From: Agriotes lineatus
Lineage: Eukaryota > Arthropoda > Insecta > Coleoptera > Elateridae
Assembly: GCA_940337035.1 (NCBI GenBank)
Contig: CALNHX010003598.1
Location: forward strand, 1 to 64,000
DNA length: 64,000 bases
Direction: 5' to 3'
The position numbers and the translations under genes are program-made. Positions 35,690-46,506 of the stretch are shown here, piece after piece (position 1 is the stretch's first letter; the number at the start of each line of letters is the position of its first letter). The notes beneath the pieces are model-generated. The model had not been told where the DNA came from and did no database searches. It worked only from the letters and a program-made list of their open reading frames with translations.

Positions 35690-35860
35690 CTCCTTTTACG
35701 ATAAAGGAAGTATTGGATTCACCCCAAAAATTTTAAATTGAGTTTTCAACAGATCTTTACGTTTTAGAGTTCTCTGAACCCAAAAAACGTCTTTTTGTTC
35801 ATTGGTCTGTCTGTGTGTGAACAGAATATCTCAAAAACGAAAAGAGGTACGATTAATTGG
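35690..35860 (-). repeat. Reversed partial copy of the GGAAGTA-tailed repeat
   Basis: Starts 'cctccttttacgataaagga' and runs through 'ttttgttcattggtctgtct' and 'gaacagaatatctcaaaaac', the reverse complement of the tail of the copies at 9.3-9.9 kb and 46.5-46.9 kb. Confidence 0.65.
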
Positions 35861-36955
35861 CAAATATTTTGGATGCGTTGGTTCAATATTAATTAAAGGT
35901 CTAGGTGAAATATTTCGAGTGAATGCGGCGGTATATAACATCACTTTTGACATTATTTTGAGAACTAGACGAAACTAGGGAGCAGTGAATCAAAATTTGA
36001 TCAATATCGTTGGTGATATTACCAATTTTTGTTGCATAGTTTACTTGAATTATTTCCAGTATTTTTTTACGCAATTAATAGTCTTAGCCTCTGGGCCGGC
36101 CCTGCCGGTCTTCCTCGATTGCTAAAACATTTTTTGGATTAGGAATTTGTTGCTCAAATTCAGTAATATCATGAAGTTATAGGTTTCCGTAGTTTTTTAA
36201 TTTCTTCATTCGTTAAATGTTCTTTAAATTGTTTTAAATGATCCTCTTTTTCATTATTTCACGATATTTAAAATAGTGTCAACTATTTCAGTTATACTAT
36301 GAGTCATCGTCTTTGGCTCTGTATTAGGTTCCGGAGCAGTAGTCCCTTTCAGGGACGCTTTGCCAGTCATTTATATATAATGAAAAAAAATATTCCCGGA
36401 CAGGGATTCGAACTTTGGACTGATTAAAAGGTTTTTTGGGTTTAGGAAGAATTTAATATTGTGCCAGGAACCTTTTTTATTTTTATCAATCCATACCAAC
36501 TTTATTTTTGGAGTTTAGGAAGAATTAAATCTTGCACCAGGAAAAAATCCCTATGCTAGTTGATTTATTATTAAACACATTGTCTCCCATCTCTTGATTT
36601 ATTATTAATCACATTGTCTCCCGTCTCTAATAGCAACAGGAGTCAATCTATTATATTCCCTCCCACTGCCATTAGAAACCGACCAGGGGACCAAACGTTT
36701 ATTTTCAGAAAACCTCTAATAGGCGACAGAAAATGTCACTTTCGTATAATAGGGTAAAAACAGTATTTTCGAACTGAGCCAACAAAAAATGCGCCAATCG
36801 GATGACCATGTAGGGTTCTTTACAAAATCTAAATAAAAATTTGCTGTCAAACACTTAAGAAATCCAATGCTGCACCCTGTATACTTAGGTCAGTTACATA
36901 TTTTCAGTCTCATGTTAGGCATTTAATAGTAAATTGTTCTACAAGCAAACAGCAT
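35861..36955. other. Intergenic with short tandem duplications and a tRNA-like B box
   Basis: Near 36390-36415 the minus strand contains 'agttcgaatccctgtccggg', close to a pol III B box with a tRNA-like 3' flank, but no A box was found at the expected distance. 36425-36560 holds two diverged copies of a ~100-bp unit ('tttaggaagaattaaa.cttg.accagg'), and 36560-36630 two copies of a 34-bp unit ('gatttattattaa.cacatt'). Nothing else is recognised. Confidence 0.35.
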
Positions 36956-37454
36956 AAAGGGTACATCGGTGGTAGACCACATTTGGGTGATAAAAAAAAT
37001 TGAAGAAATGTGTAACAGGAAAAATATAAAAGTACAAGCACTATTCATAGACTTTAGGAAAGCTTACGACACAATCAAAAGAAAGGAAGTAATAAGAGCG
37101 CTAATAGAATTGAAGTTTTCAAACAAAATGATTGAATTAATACAAAAAAACAGAAAACACAGCAAACAAAATAAAATAACAAGAAAGAACATCTGAAATT
37201 TTCATTAGTAACATAGGACTAAGGCAAGGGGATCCCCTATCAACTACCCTATTTAACATAGCATTAGAAGCGCTATTAAGAAGAAGCAATATAAATACAA
37301 ACTACTTCATACCAAGACATGCCTACCAATGTCTCGCTTACGCGAATGATGTATTTTTGTGCAGAACAAAGCAAGAACTAAAAAATGTAGTACAAAAATT
37401 GCAAGAAAAATCAAAGGAAATTGGAATAAAAATAAATGACAGGAAAACAATATA

Positions 37455-38758
37455 AAAGGGTCTTTCAATAAGAGTGATAGTTTTTTCAATCTAGATTCCT
37501 CGGTTCATGATATATTTTGTTTTTACTTCCAAGTGTCAAAATATTCAGTATAGTTTGCAGTTTCACCATGCAGCGTTTGACATTTCCCGACCGTTTAGAA
37601 ATTATTAAAAAATATTACCAAAGTTCGAGCTCAATTGTTGGTGCTCAACGTTTGTTCACCAGAGAATTGGGTCGCCGTCACCGTTATTCTGCGCAGGCTA
37701 TACGCCGCACTGTGGAAAAGTTGGAGCGTGAGTTCACTTTAAAGGACAATAAGCCACTAAGAAGACGACAAAAAGCGCGAAGTGAGGTCAATGTCGCAGC
37801 TGCAGCGGCCAGTATTGCCGATCAGCCAAATTTGTCGATTTCAAGACGATCTCAACACTTGGGGCTTTCTCAAACGTCAACTTGGAGAATTTTGCGAAAG
37901 GATTTGAGCCTACATCCGTACAAAGTTGTATTGACTCAAAAGCTGAAGCCAAACGACCACAGATTGCGTCGGGAGTTTGCTGATTGGGCCGTTGAGCACT
38001 TACAAGCTGATCCTGATTTCGGCCAAAAAATCATCTTCTCAGACGAGGCGCATTTTTGGTTGAATGGCTTTGTTAATAAGCAAAATTGCCGTTATTGGTG
38101 CGAGAACAACCCAGAAGAGTTACATGAAATGCCATTGCATCCCGAAAAACTCACTGTGTGGTGCGGTTTATGGCATGGTGGCGTCATCGGACCCTATTTC
38201 TTCCGAAATGAGGAGGGTAGAGCCGTAACCGTTAATGGCGACCGCTATAGAGCCATGCTACTAGAATTTCTGTGCCCAGAACTTGAGAACATCGATATTG
38301 AAAAGATGTGGTTCCAACAAGACGGCGCTACGTGCCATACAGCTAATGCTACGCTCGATTTGCTGAGGGATAAGTTTGGGGATCGGATCATCTCACGACG
38401 AGGATTTGTGAATTGGCCGCCGCGGTCGTGTGATTTAACACCGCTAGATTATTTTCTTTGGGGATACGTCAAAGCGCAAGTCTATGCTGACAATCCACAG
38501 ACTTCGGATCATTTGGAAGCCAACATTCGTCAAGCTATCGCCGGCATACAGCCGCAAATGTTAGACAAGGTGATCAAAAATTGGAGCCATCGAATGCGTC
38601 AGTGTACACAAAGTCGTGGTGGACATTTGAATGATATATTGTTCCACACATAACTGCATTGTCCAGGCTTCAAAATAAAGCAAAAACTAAATTGATATGT
38701 CAAACCGTTGTTGTTTTATTTAAAATTAAAAACCTATCGCTCTTAATGAAAGACCCTT
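37455..38758 (+). mobile_element. Apparently complete rosa-type (DD41D) mariner element
   Basis: A 1304-bp unit with terminal inverted repeats of about 25 bp (left aaagggtctttcaataagag, right inward aagggtctttcattaagagc) is flanked by TA at 37453-37454 and 38759-38760. It carries one uninterrupted transposase gene. The repeats differ by a few bases and by one base in length at the tip. Removing the unit with one TA rejoins the RTE-like ORF in frame. Confidence 0.9.
37568..38653 (+). CDS. Mariner transposase, rosa/DD41D type
   Basis: A complete 361-residue transposase. I chose the ATG at 37568 (MQRLTFPDRLEIIKKYY) because the N-terminal helix-turn-helix begins there; an in-frame ATG at 37517 would add 17 unrelated hydrophobic residues. 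Residues 1-60 form the first DNA-binding helix-turn-helix and about 75-115 a second. The catalytic triad is visible: Asp159 in FSDEAHFW, Asp252 in FQQDGATCHTA and Asp294 in LTPLDYFLWG. The spacing between the last two is 41 residues, the value described for the rosa group of basal mariners (established knowledge) rather than the 34 of classical mariners. No stops or frameshifts are present, so it may still be functional or be recent. A cut-and-paste enzyme acting on its own ends is the expected role. Confidence 0.93.
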   Translation: MQRLTFPDRLEIIKKYYQSSSSIVGAQRLFTRELGRRHRYSAQAIRRTVEKLEREFTLKDNKPLRRRQKARSEVNVAAAAASIADQPNLSISRRSQHLGLSQTSTWRILRKDLSLHPYKVVLTQKLKPNDHRLRREFADWAVEHLQADPDFGQKIIFSDEAHFWLNGFVNKQNCRYWCENNPEELHEMPLHPEKLTVWCGLWHGGVIGPYFFRNEEGRAVTVNGDRYRAMLLEFLCPELENIDIEKMWFQQDGATCHTANATLDLLRDKFGDRIISRRGFVNWPPRSCDLTPLDYFLWGYVKAQVYADNPQTSDHLEANIRQAIAGIQPQMLDKVIKNWSHRMRQCTQSRGGHLNDILFHT

Positions 38759-39410
38759 TACATGATCATAGGAAACAACGGCAATATAGAAAATGAAATA
38801 TTAACAGTTAAAGCGACTAATGGAGAAGTACATTTAAGAGCACAAAACGAGACAAAATACCTAGGGGTGAAAATTACAAAGCAGGGAGGGTATAAAGATG
38901 AAATAATAACAAGAATAGCTGCAGGATCAAGATGTGTAGGCGCATATAACAAACTCCTAGGAAATAAAAATGTATCCATCATAAGGCCGACAGTAACATA
39001 TGCTGCAGAAACCTGGGCGACGGATGGAGAAACGGAAAAAAGTTAGAAATATGGGAGAAGAGAGTCTTAAGAAAGATATATGGAGGTGTGAAAGAAGAAG
39101 AAAACTGGAGGAGAAGGACAAACCAGGAGCTACAGGAGTGCTACAAAGACAAGTCGATAACTCTAATAGTGAAACAGTGCAGGCTAAGGTGGCTAGGGCA
39201 TATAGTGGGAATGAAAGAAGGTGATCTGGTAAAAAAAGGGTACAGTGCAAATCGGTATGGGAAAAACAGGAAAGGCAGACCAAGGAAAACGTGGCAGGAC
39301 TGTGTCAATAAAGACATAGCACTCTTAAACGTAAACAACTGGAAGGAGGTAGCACAAGACAGGAAGCTATGGAAACAAAAAGTTAAAAACATTAGTTTGC
39401 TGTTATTTTA

Positions 39411-40598
39411 TATACGGGGTGCTGACTTGCGCAACGCACTATAGGAATTTGCATAGTAAATTCTTTATATTCAATTAATTGCTCTCCTAATTATTTTAGA
39501 GCGAAAGTGTAAATACATTTTTGTAGAGAAAAAAACACTGCATCCATTCATACTTTTGCTAACAATTTTCTATTTTCCGGAACCGAAAGAATGCAAAAAA
39601 TCAAACTAGCATTTTTACAAAAATCAATGATGCCATGGAATTATCTAAACAAGCAATGCACTTATATTTGTCTATCATTGCAGTTGAGTTTTGCATTTTC
39701 AGGTGCCTATTAAACCATAAAACGCATAATAGGAAACCTTTTTATTTGTTTTCTCACAAGAGACGGGCCTCAAGTACACTTTTATGGCGATCAATTGTTG
39801 AGTTAAAAATATAGAACACCGACTCAAAGGTAAGTGAAAAGCTAACAAGATTTGGCGCCCAACGTGGGGCATACTTTGGTACATGTATATTTGGTCGCAC
39901 AATAATGCAAAGGAGCAATATTTACAGTACTTATACATAATTAAATAAAAGCTAGATAGGGTGTAATTAGGATCTGTTTATTGTATGTATTCGTTTATGT
40001 AAGTGGGAAATATCATCAGAATGACACGCAAAGAATTACTTTGGCAAAATTTTGAGTAGTTTGTTTTTGGCTAATCAGATTGAATTTAAACTTTAGGGAT
40101 TGAAATTATCTAAACCAGCAATGCACTTACATTTGTCTATCATTGCAGTTGAGTTTTGCATTTTCAGGTGCCTATTAAACCATAAAACGCATAATAGGAA
40201 ACCATTTTATTTGTTTTCTCACAAAAATAATGGCTAGAATACAATTTTCCAGCTTTTCTAGATTTTGAAATACCCATCTAAAGTAAAACAAAATTAATAA
40301 TGAATTGTTATAAACGTCAAACAGCAATGACAAACGAACAAACAATACATATTGTTTGTTTAGGTAATTCCAAAGCTCCAATGATTTTTTGAAAATTGAA
40401 TTTTTGTTTTAATTGATTTATCCTATTCCGGAAAATGGAAAATTGTTAACATTACTATGAACGGGTGCAGTATTTTTTTCTTTACAAAAAATGTCTTGAC
40501 ACTTTATCTTTAAAATAATTAGGGGAGCAAATAATTGAATATAAAGAATTTACTATGCAAATCCCTATGGTGCGTCGGGCAAGTCAGCACCCGGTATA
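39411..40598. mobile_element. Long-TIR foldback element (copy 1), invaded by an LTR-element piece
   Basis: Ends are tatacggggtgctgacttgc and its inverse (gcaagtcagcacccggtata). The inverted arms extend about 240 bp ('aattctttatattcaattaa', 'actgcatccattcatact', 'gatgccatggaattat' all recur inverted at 40380-40560). A truncated second copy is at 58563-59375. The centre is disturbed: a ~125-bp block occurs twice directly (39640-39764 and 40105-40228) around an inserted fragment. No transposase is encoded. Confidence 0.75.
39764..40104 (+). mobile_element. LTR-retrotransposon piece: LTR 3' end plus primer-binding site
   Basis: The tract 'gagacgggcctcaagtacac' to 'gtgaaaagctaaca' (about 87 bp) is followed, five bases on, by tggcgcccaacgtggggc (39852-39869), a good match to primer-binding sites of insect LTR elements. 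It starts abruptly inside the foldback element, as an R-U5 start would. The same 87-bp tract occurs alone at 42387-42474. Nothing of gag or pol is visible downstream. Confidence 0.55.
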
Positions 40599-41445
40599 TA
40601 ATAATGTACCGGGTGTTCTATTTAAAATAACAAAGTTGATAGCAACTTTCGGTATGACCGGAAGTGATATCACATTCAAAATATTGTAGTTGTAAATCGC
40701 TCTTACACATAAAATCCATGGCCAACGTTTCAGATTTTCAATTTTACTAGTTAATAATAATAACATATTTACAATTCAAGAACGGAGCCCTGAGGGACCC
40801 CAGTCTTGATAACACCCGTATTAGATAGAACTCTACCCTCAAATTCTGATTTTTTAATTACATTCTGTGATCGGCCTGTCAAATAGCTAGTAAACTAATG
40901 AAGGACAGAACCATAGCTTATGCAGCAGTCGAATGCCTTCAAGAGGTCACATATGCTATCATTCCACAGAATAATTTTTCCTCCAAGTTACTGCTTATAT
41001 CTTCAATCATTGCAGCAATTGCTGACTGAGTATTTTTCCTTTTTTGAAAACCATGTTGAGATTTTGATAATATATTGTGTTTATTTAAAAAAGCTACTAG
41101 TCTTGTGTTCATAATTTTTTCAAACAGAATCACAAAAGCAGACAAAAGGGATATAATGCGATAATTAGTAACAAGCTTATTATCATCTTTTTTATATAAT
41201 GGAGTAACGATTTAATTTAAAACAGTCTGGAAAAACTCCTTGTGTGATTGAAGAATTAAACAAAGCAGCTAGTGGTTCTGAAATTAAATCTATAATTCAT
41301 TTTACGAGAAATTATGAAATATCATAACCAGAAGAATACTAATTTTTTAGAGTGGAGACACTTCTTTCAATTTCAAGTTTGTTAGTTGCATTTACAAAAA
41401 AGGAGTTTGGGTGATTTTTGTTTAATCTGCTTAGATAAGTTCTTA

Positions 41446-42300
41446 CGTGCTAAAAGCATATGCCACTAATACTATTAGTTTACGGTATACAAGTATGGAA
41501 TAAAAGATCAAGTGGGAATAACGCGGTGAAAACTCATAAAAATTAATATCAGAGTGATAATGGTTGCTACTAGAGGGTAGAAAATAAATAACCGATTTTG
41601 TTTTGAAAAACGAGTGGCAGCATTTTAACGTGCAAAAGGTTTCGTGGAAAATAATGTGGTAATCTCGCAATGTCTCGCGATTTCGGTTGTAGTAGGTGAA
41701 TAATACTGACCGACCGTCCTGCCAGGGAATTATGGGAGCGAGTACCACTTTCCGACGAATGTAGATTCGAGCATAGAAGCGATATAGGAACCACGGAAAA
41801 CGTTTGCGTAGTTTATTGCCTGTTATCAGGGTACGTATAATTATTCTGGCATCTACCTCATTCTATCTTGAAATTCGATATTATTGCAACAAGTATTAGG
41901 CGTAAAACCTACGGGAGGTTAGTCTGCTGAAAATCATCACTCAGTTTTGGGGTCTACGTGCAGCAGGTGACAGCCGGCGACTGGAGACTGACATTTGTTA
42001 GGAGTCATTGGATTTATTAAGCGTCTACAAGTATAACAACAAACAGATACGTGATTTAACTAGAATCTGATGGTCTTTCGCATATAAGAACAGTGTGTAC
42101 TCATTAAACGCATTGGTTTAAGTTAATTGGGGTACCCCGTGCAAATAATAGTGCCTAATTGAATAACTGTCAAATCAAGGAATGCAACGTGTGAGAAATA
42201 ATAAAGCTAGCTAAAGGTATTGCTCTCTTTCATTTTCTTCTTAGACATTGAGTTCAATAATCGTATTGTCAGATATAAAGTGAAGTTATAAGTTTCTTGA
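41446..42300. mobile_element. Insertion of about 0.85 kb in the minus-strand RT, possibly a solo LTR
   Basis: RT homology stops near 41440 and restarts near 42305. The sequence between is non-coding, with a TATA-like 'gcatataagaacagtg' (about 42080) and 'aataataaag' (about 42198) further on, as in an LTR with promoter and poly(A) signal. I could not establish exact ends or a duplication. Confidence 0.35.
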
Positions 42301-42386
42301 CCTATATCAGTGTACTTGAGTCAAACTTGTTGGCGCTCCCTTTTAACATCATAATTAAAGAATTCGCGACGTCTTCACTGTTGTTA

Positions 42387-42474
42387 GAGACGGGCCTCAA
42401 GTACACTTTTATGGTGATCAATTGTTGAGTTAAAAATATAGAACACCGACCTAAAGGTAAGTGAAAAGCTAACA
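42387..42474. repeat. 87-bp repeat module inserted in frame in the RT
   Basis: About 90% identical to 39765-39850 ('gagacgggcctcaagtacac' ... 'gtgaaaagctaaca'). It interrupts the minus-strand RT-like frame without adding a stop, contributing about 29 codons. Its relation to the LTR piece at 39.8 kb suggests an R-U5 fragment. Confidence 0.6.
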
Positions 42475-42949
42475 AAGTATCGATACGAAATAAGTTTGTG
42501 TTTCGACCAGTAGTGTTAACCATATTTAGAAAATACGTATTGAACGCATCTGCTATTAGGCCCGCATTAGTTATATTGTTTCCTTTGTGTGTCAATTCGC
42601 AACAACGCTTTTCGATTCTCGCCTTCCATGCCAAACGCATTTTGTTATATAAGTTGATTTTTTTGTCAATGTCCAATCGTTTAGCCCTACGCACAACCCT
42701 CCTCAATATGCTACAATAGGTATTTATTCACTAGATTCTAAAATTTTCATCAGTAATAAATGTCAGTTGCCATTTCAGCTGCCTTTTTAGCACTTGATAT
42801 TTTAATTTCTGATGTAATCCAGCTTTTAATAACTCGTGAACTTGACTTTAATTTAAGAGGGAAGCATAAGTTATGTAATTTTGTAATATTATCCATGAAA
42901 TGATCGAAACGAGAATTGACGTCGGTGTTATTATCATAAATCACATTCC

Positions 42950-43335
42950 AATTTTCTTCAAATTCGAGGTTAGCAGGTTAGGTTTTGCACATATATGTAT
43001 TACTTACTATATTGCTAGCGGCTATGAGTGGGGAGGTCACGAAGGAAGTGAGACAGACAACCAATGGGGAAGTGGTCAAGTGTAAAATTCGCTTCTAAAA
43101 GCGGAGTTCAAATTCTCACGCATGCGCACGAGACGCGTTACACTCTAAGTGAAACTAAGTCGGCGCCGTAATGTTTTCGTCCGTTTCCAGGCCCTACTAG
43201 CAATATATGTATAATACATATATGGTTTTGCATCAGTTTTGACACAGACTGACGCAAAACCTAACCTGCTAACCTCGCATTTGACATAGACCTACAGTGC
43301 CACCAACATAAACCGTGCCAAGCAAATGACAGGTT
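42950..43335. mobile_element. Partial GAGCCAGTG-family MITE, split by another MITE
   Basis: Left 'aaattcgaggttagcaggtt' and right 'acgcaaaacctaacctgct' match the central palindrome of the MITE at 4178-4507. The two halves are separated by the 235-bp MITE at 42990-43224. Confidence 0.6.
42990..43224 (-). mobile_element. 235-bp MITE with 8-bp duplication GTTTTGCA
   Basis: Starts catatatgtattacttacta and ends with the inverse (…tgtataatacatatatg). It is flanked by GTTTTGCA at 42982-42989 and 43225-43232. The body is the inverted counterpart of the MITE at 7725-9250 (shared 'gcgcatgcg', 'gacttagtttc', 'cggcgccgtaatg'). Confidence 0.8.
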
Positions 43336-44005
43336 GGCCTAAATTTATTGTCCGCCATTGTACATGGTAACAGTGTGTAGCAAATTATCTAAGTTAATGA
43401 TAAAAGTGTCGTTTGATGCCGAGGGGCTGTGGTAATAAGAAGTTATTAACTTGTTATTATTAACTGAGAAGCAAGGAAATGGAGATATATTTTAGGAGGA
43501 CGAGATATATATCATTTGACTCAGCTTGCAGAGTAGATTCAAAAAATATATAGAAACCGGAAATCGGATTTCTTTTCCGAGGTCGACTACCGGTCAATTT
43601 TTTTTTAACTTTTAACTTTTTCCTTTATAGCTCCTGCAGTTTTTGAGATATTTAGCTCAAATTTGGAATACAGGTTACGCTACAGGGCTTACATCATTGA
43701 GCATATCAAATGGTTGTGAGAATCTACAGGGATATATTTTTTCAGGGGTCATGCTTCCTTTTCTCCCCCTGAACTTTTTTGCGGTGCGCCGCTGTTAGAT
43801 TCTAAAATACAAATTGAGTTTTCTGTTTTGTTTAGAATCTTTTTGTTCTCTTGCAGTTTTTTCGTATCTGCAACCGTTATCGAGAAAAAAAAGTATAAAA
43901 ACGATTTTCTGTAATTTGCTAGACCAAATTGAAATTTTTAAAATGGTTTTAAACGTTAATTATGTGCTAATAAGTACACGGTAACAATTTATAGATTAGT
44001 TCAGG
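43336..44005. other. Intergenic, nothing recognised
   Basis: AT-rich sequence; no open frames or matches to other repeats in the window were seen. Confidence 0.3.
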
Positions 44006-44009
44006 CACA

Positions 44010-44351
44010 TTAGTTTTGAGTCATTATAATTTTTACCGCTACAATAACTTTACAACACATACGAGGGCTGTTCAACATGTTATCTACTTGAAATAAAAAT
44101 GAATTTAATGAAATTAAATATTTTTTGCCACTTGTAACAGTATTCAATTCTAAGTTCAATGGCAACCAATTCAAAATGTTTGTCGTCCGCAAACTGGGAG
44201 TACTCGAGAGGTTTGAAATGCAATCCCTGCCGAACAAAAATACAAACACGACCATGCCCATAATTGCTTCGCATATAGGAGCCTGCAAGTAAATAACCTC
44301 CCAGAGCAACTGGTTGATCCGGCTTGAGCCATGTTTTGGATAAACAAACAT
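44010..44351 (-). pseudogene. Endonuclease fragment of a CR1/L2/Jockey-like element
   Basis: Minus-strand frames read DVCLSKTWLKPDQPVALGGYLL then SNYGHGRVCIFVRQGLHFKPL and ELVAIELRIEY, matching the ETWL..d....l.gY.l.r.dR....GGv.iyvr..l block of the endonuclease. A frameshift separates parts. It lies just downstream of the ORF1 of the same element. Confidence 0.7.
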
Positions 44352-44371
44352 CAGGGTTCAGTGGTTCAATA

Positions 44372-45134
44372 TCAATACTTAATTCTAGAGTTTTGTTTGA
44401 TAAACTTTGAATATTTTGATGGTAGATGGTGAGAGAATCGGAGGCAGGGAAGTATCTTAGTTTTTTTCACAATTGCTGAAATGCATTTTATGTACTTTAT
44501 CATGAGGTCCTTTCCATCATTTTCAAGCTTAGATTTCAACTTGCTTCTCAGAGAGTTGAGATATTCGAGTTGTTGATGGCCTCGTAGTGATATGTTGCAA
44601 GAGGTGTATTTTTTAAGAGATTTTAAAATAGATTTTACTATTTCTGGTTTGGAGAATCGGACCTTAAGTATTTTCAGCTTGCCATCAGCATGAACTTTAC
44701 CCAAGCGTTGCGTCTTAACGATTTGCTGCGCATGATTTGGGCCAACTATAATTGAGCTGACGGTCATCCTCCTGTGATAGTTCTGTAAGGCCAAGAACGA
44801 TTAAATTATTTTCACGCTGAATACGCTCTTTAATTTCGGAGATAATTTTTTCCATATTCTGGGGAATAAGTTCTTCGATTTTAAACAAGCACCTTTCAAT
44901 GAACTCCAGGGAATCCACTATTTTGCTGAATCGATTTTCAAATGCCAGACATTTTGAGCAGTAGATTTTGATGTTTTTGCATGCATTTCTCGTTAACCAC
45001 GTTAAAAGACTGAGATCCTCCTTGTCAAAATCAATACATTCGATATGAATCGCTGATGAATACCCATCACAGCCCACAGTCTGGTTACTTGCGATAATTG
45101 GTTCAGAGCAGTTGGGACAGTGTTTGGTGGGCAT
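44372..45134 (-). pseudogene. PHD-finger ORF1 of a CR1/L2-like element, one frameshift
   Basis: The minus strand begins MPTKHCPNCSEPI and contains a PHD-like finger: CPNC, then CDGY, HIEC, and a final CSKC (Cys and His pattern C2..C..H2C..C2). A helical stretch follows (KIEELIPQNMEKIISEIKER), then RENNLIVLGLTE, the typical ORF1 boundary. A frameshift near 44740 moves to the next frame with VGPNHAQQIVKTQRLGK and LKVRFSKPEIVKSI. This matches ORF1 proteins with N-terminal PHD domain from CR1/L2-type elements. The endonuclease follows 20 bp downstream. Confidence 0.75.
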
Positions 45135-45496
45135 AGTGTTGAGGTTCTGGCAGCCAGATTTAATGCTGTTACACTTGGTATCAAGTTTATGTTGCGTGGG
45201 TACCAGTAATGCGTATCACCCTGTGTGCTAGGTAAATATAGGAAAGTCAACCTTACCGTAACTGCAATTCACCAAATTGCACAAATATAAATCAAGATTA
45301 CTAGTCCGCAGCAACTTGTATGCACTTAACAATCATACACTTACATTAGTGATCATTGGATGATTACACTTGAACTAGTTTACTGAATTAAAACTATTTT
45401 ATTTATAGATTTCTCACAAAATAACGTAGAGGTGTAAAATGATTGCACTCGGTTTCACGCTCCAATGTGAATTCTATTCTCTATGATGCCCTATAA

Positions 45497-46460
45497 CAGG
45501 GCTGTCCAACTTCAAGTGGCCCACGGGCCACTGTAAAAAATTGAAGGTCATGAGGGCCGCATTATAAAATGTGTCTTAGCGACTTTGAGAGTGATTTTTA
45601 ATAAATATAAAATGTGTATATTTTTATACTAATTTTTATTTATTCAAGAAGCTTATGTTACATTACAAAAAGCATGGAAACATAAAAAGATATACAGGGT
45701 GCTACCTGAGGTAACCGACAAACTTACACCGTGTTCTTGAGGTAATTCTAAACAAAAAAAAATCATATACACTTTAGGTTAATTCCTTTCCGTTCTTGAG
45801 ATATCCACAAAAGAAAAAAATGTGCATCAATTCATGTAAATTTATGTACCTATAGAGATAAGTAGGCTAGATACAGTGACATTTGTTGATAAGTAAGAAC
45901 TGTCAAAGTAATCATTAATTAACAACAGTTAACAACTAAAAGAACTAAACACTACTAAAAAACAATCAAAAACAGGTGTCTGATCGCTACAGGACCATTC
46001 GTGTTGGTGGCAACTGCCAAAAAGTACAAGACAAACCTTTCACCGGACGTGGGCAGGACTGTTTCCTAACACAACGTTGTTGTACAGTCGTGTTCATTAA
46101 AGTGTTGTACAACATTTGTGCTTTGTCAATATAATTTAATTTGACGAAGTTCGAAAAAGTGTTTTACATACAAATATATTTTGAAAGTATAGATTTAGAT
46201 CTATCTAGTCAATAATACAGTGTGAGCTTTTATTGAGTATAAATACAATCACGAATAAACTTACAACGATCTCTGTACAACACATTTTTGAACACGACTG
46301 TACCTTTGTTCTATGTACCTATGTTGTATTGTTTTCAATGATTTATAATTTATATTCCAGATTCATGTTTTCTGAAATTATAGTATCTATCCATCTGCGG
46401 GCCGCAAAAAGTACCTGGCGGGCCGCATGCGGCCCGCTGCCCACGTGTTGGACAGCCCTG
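45497..46460. mobile_element. hAT-type non-autonomous element, complete (964 bp)
   Basis: Terminal inverted repeats cagggctgtccaac and gttggacagccctg, with longer subterminal GC palindromes (ggcccacgggcc; gcggcccgctgcccacg). It is flanked by CCCTATAA and TTCTATAA, an 8-bp duplication with two mismatches. It has no transposase. An enlarged copy is at 16621-18090. Confidence 0.8.
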
Positions 46461-46506
46461 TTCTATAAAATAAGAGTTAAAAAAAATGTTGACTAATTAT
46501 TTTATA

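Larger units (their letters stand above)
36961..39390 (+). pseudogene. RTE-like reverse transcriptase, 5'-truncated and split by a mariner
   Basis: RT motifs in order: SVVDHIWVIKKIEEMC, LFIDFRKAYDTIK (motif A, Asp present), then after a frameshift GLRQGDPLSTTLFNIALEAL (motif B) and CLAYANDVFLC (motif C). Motif C is YAND instead of YADD, which would inactivate the enzyme. The ORF is cut at 37452 by the mariner element and resumes at 38759 in the correct frame with TKYLGVKITKQGGYKDEIITRI, ending in LRWLGHIVG and GRPRKTWQDCV. The endonuclease is missing at the 5' end. Confidence 0.82.
40750..42945 (-). pseudogene. CR1/L2/Jockey-like reverse transcriptase, minus strand, with insertions
   Basis: From right to left on the minus strand: DDVNSRFDHFMDNITKLHN-type linker (42944-42750), then RRAKRLDIDKKINLYNKMR and ITNAGLIADAFNTYFLNMV (42706-42510), then after an 87-bp in-frame insertion NNSEDVANSLIMMLKGSAN (42386-42320). 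After an ~850-bp gap come NHPNSFFVNATN, ISEPLAALFNSSITQGVFPD (41440-41220), LNKHNILSKSQHGFQKRKNT (41085-41030) and a decayed palm with TGRSQNVI and GVPQGS-like residues (40900-40790). Catalytic YADD is not reached. Stops and gaps show it is dead. Confidence 0.75.

Noticed and set aside
37517..37567. Upstream ATG as the mariner start
   Set aside because: It would add 17 hydrophobic residues unlike mariner N-termini; the next in-frame ATG gives the usual helix-turn-helix start.
44010..45134. Host gene with PHD finger
   Set aside because: The PHD-like finger is followed by ORF1 and endonuclease motifs of a non-LTR element, with frameshifts.
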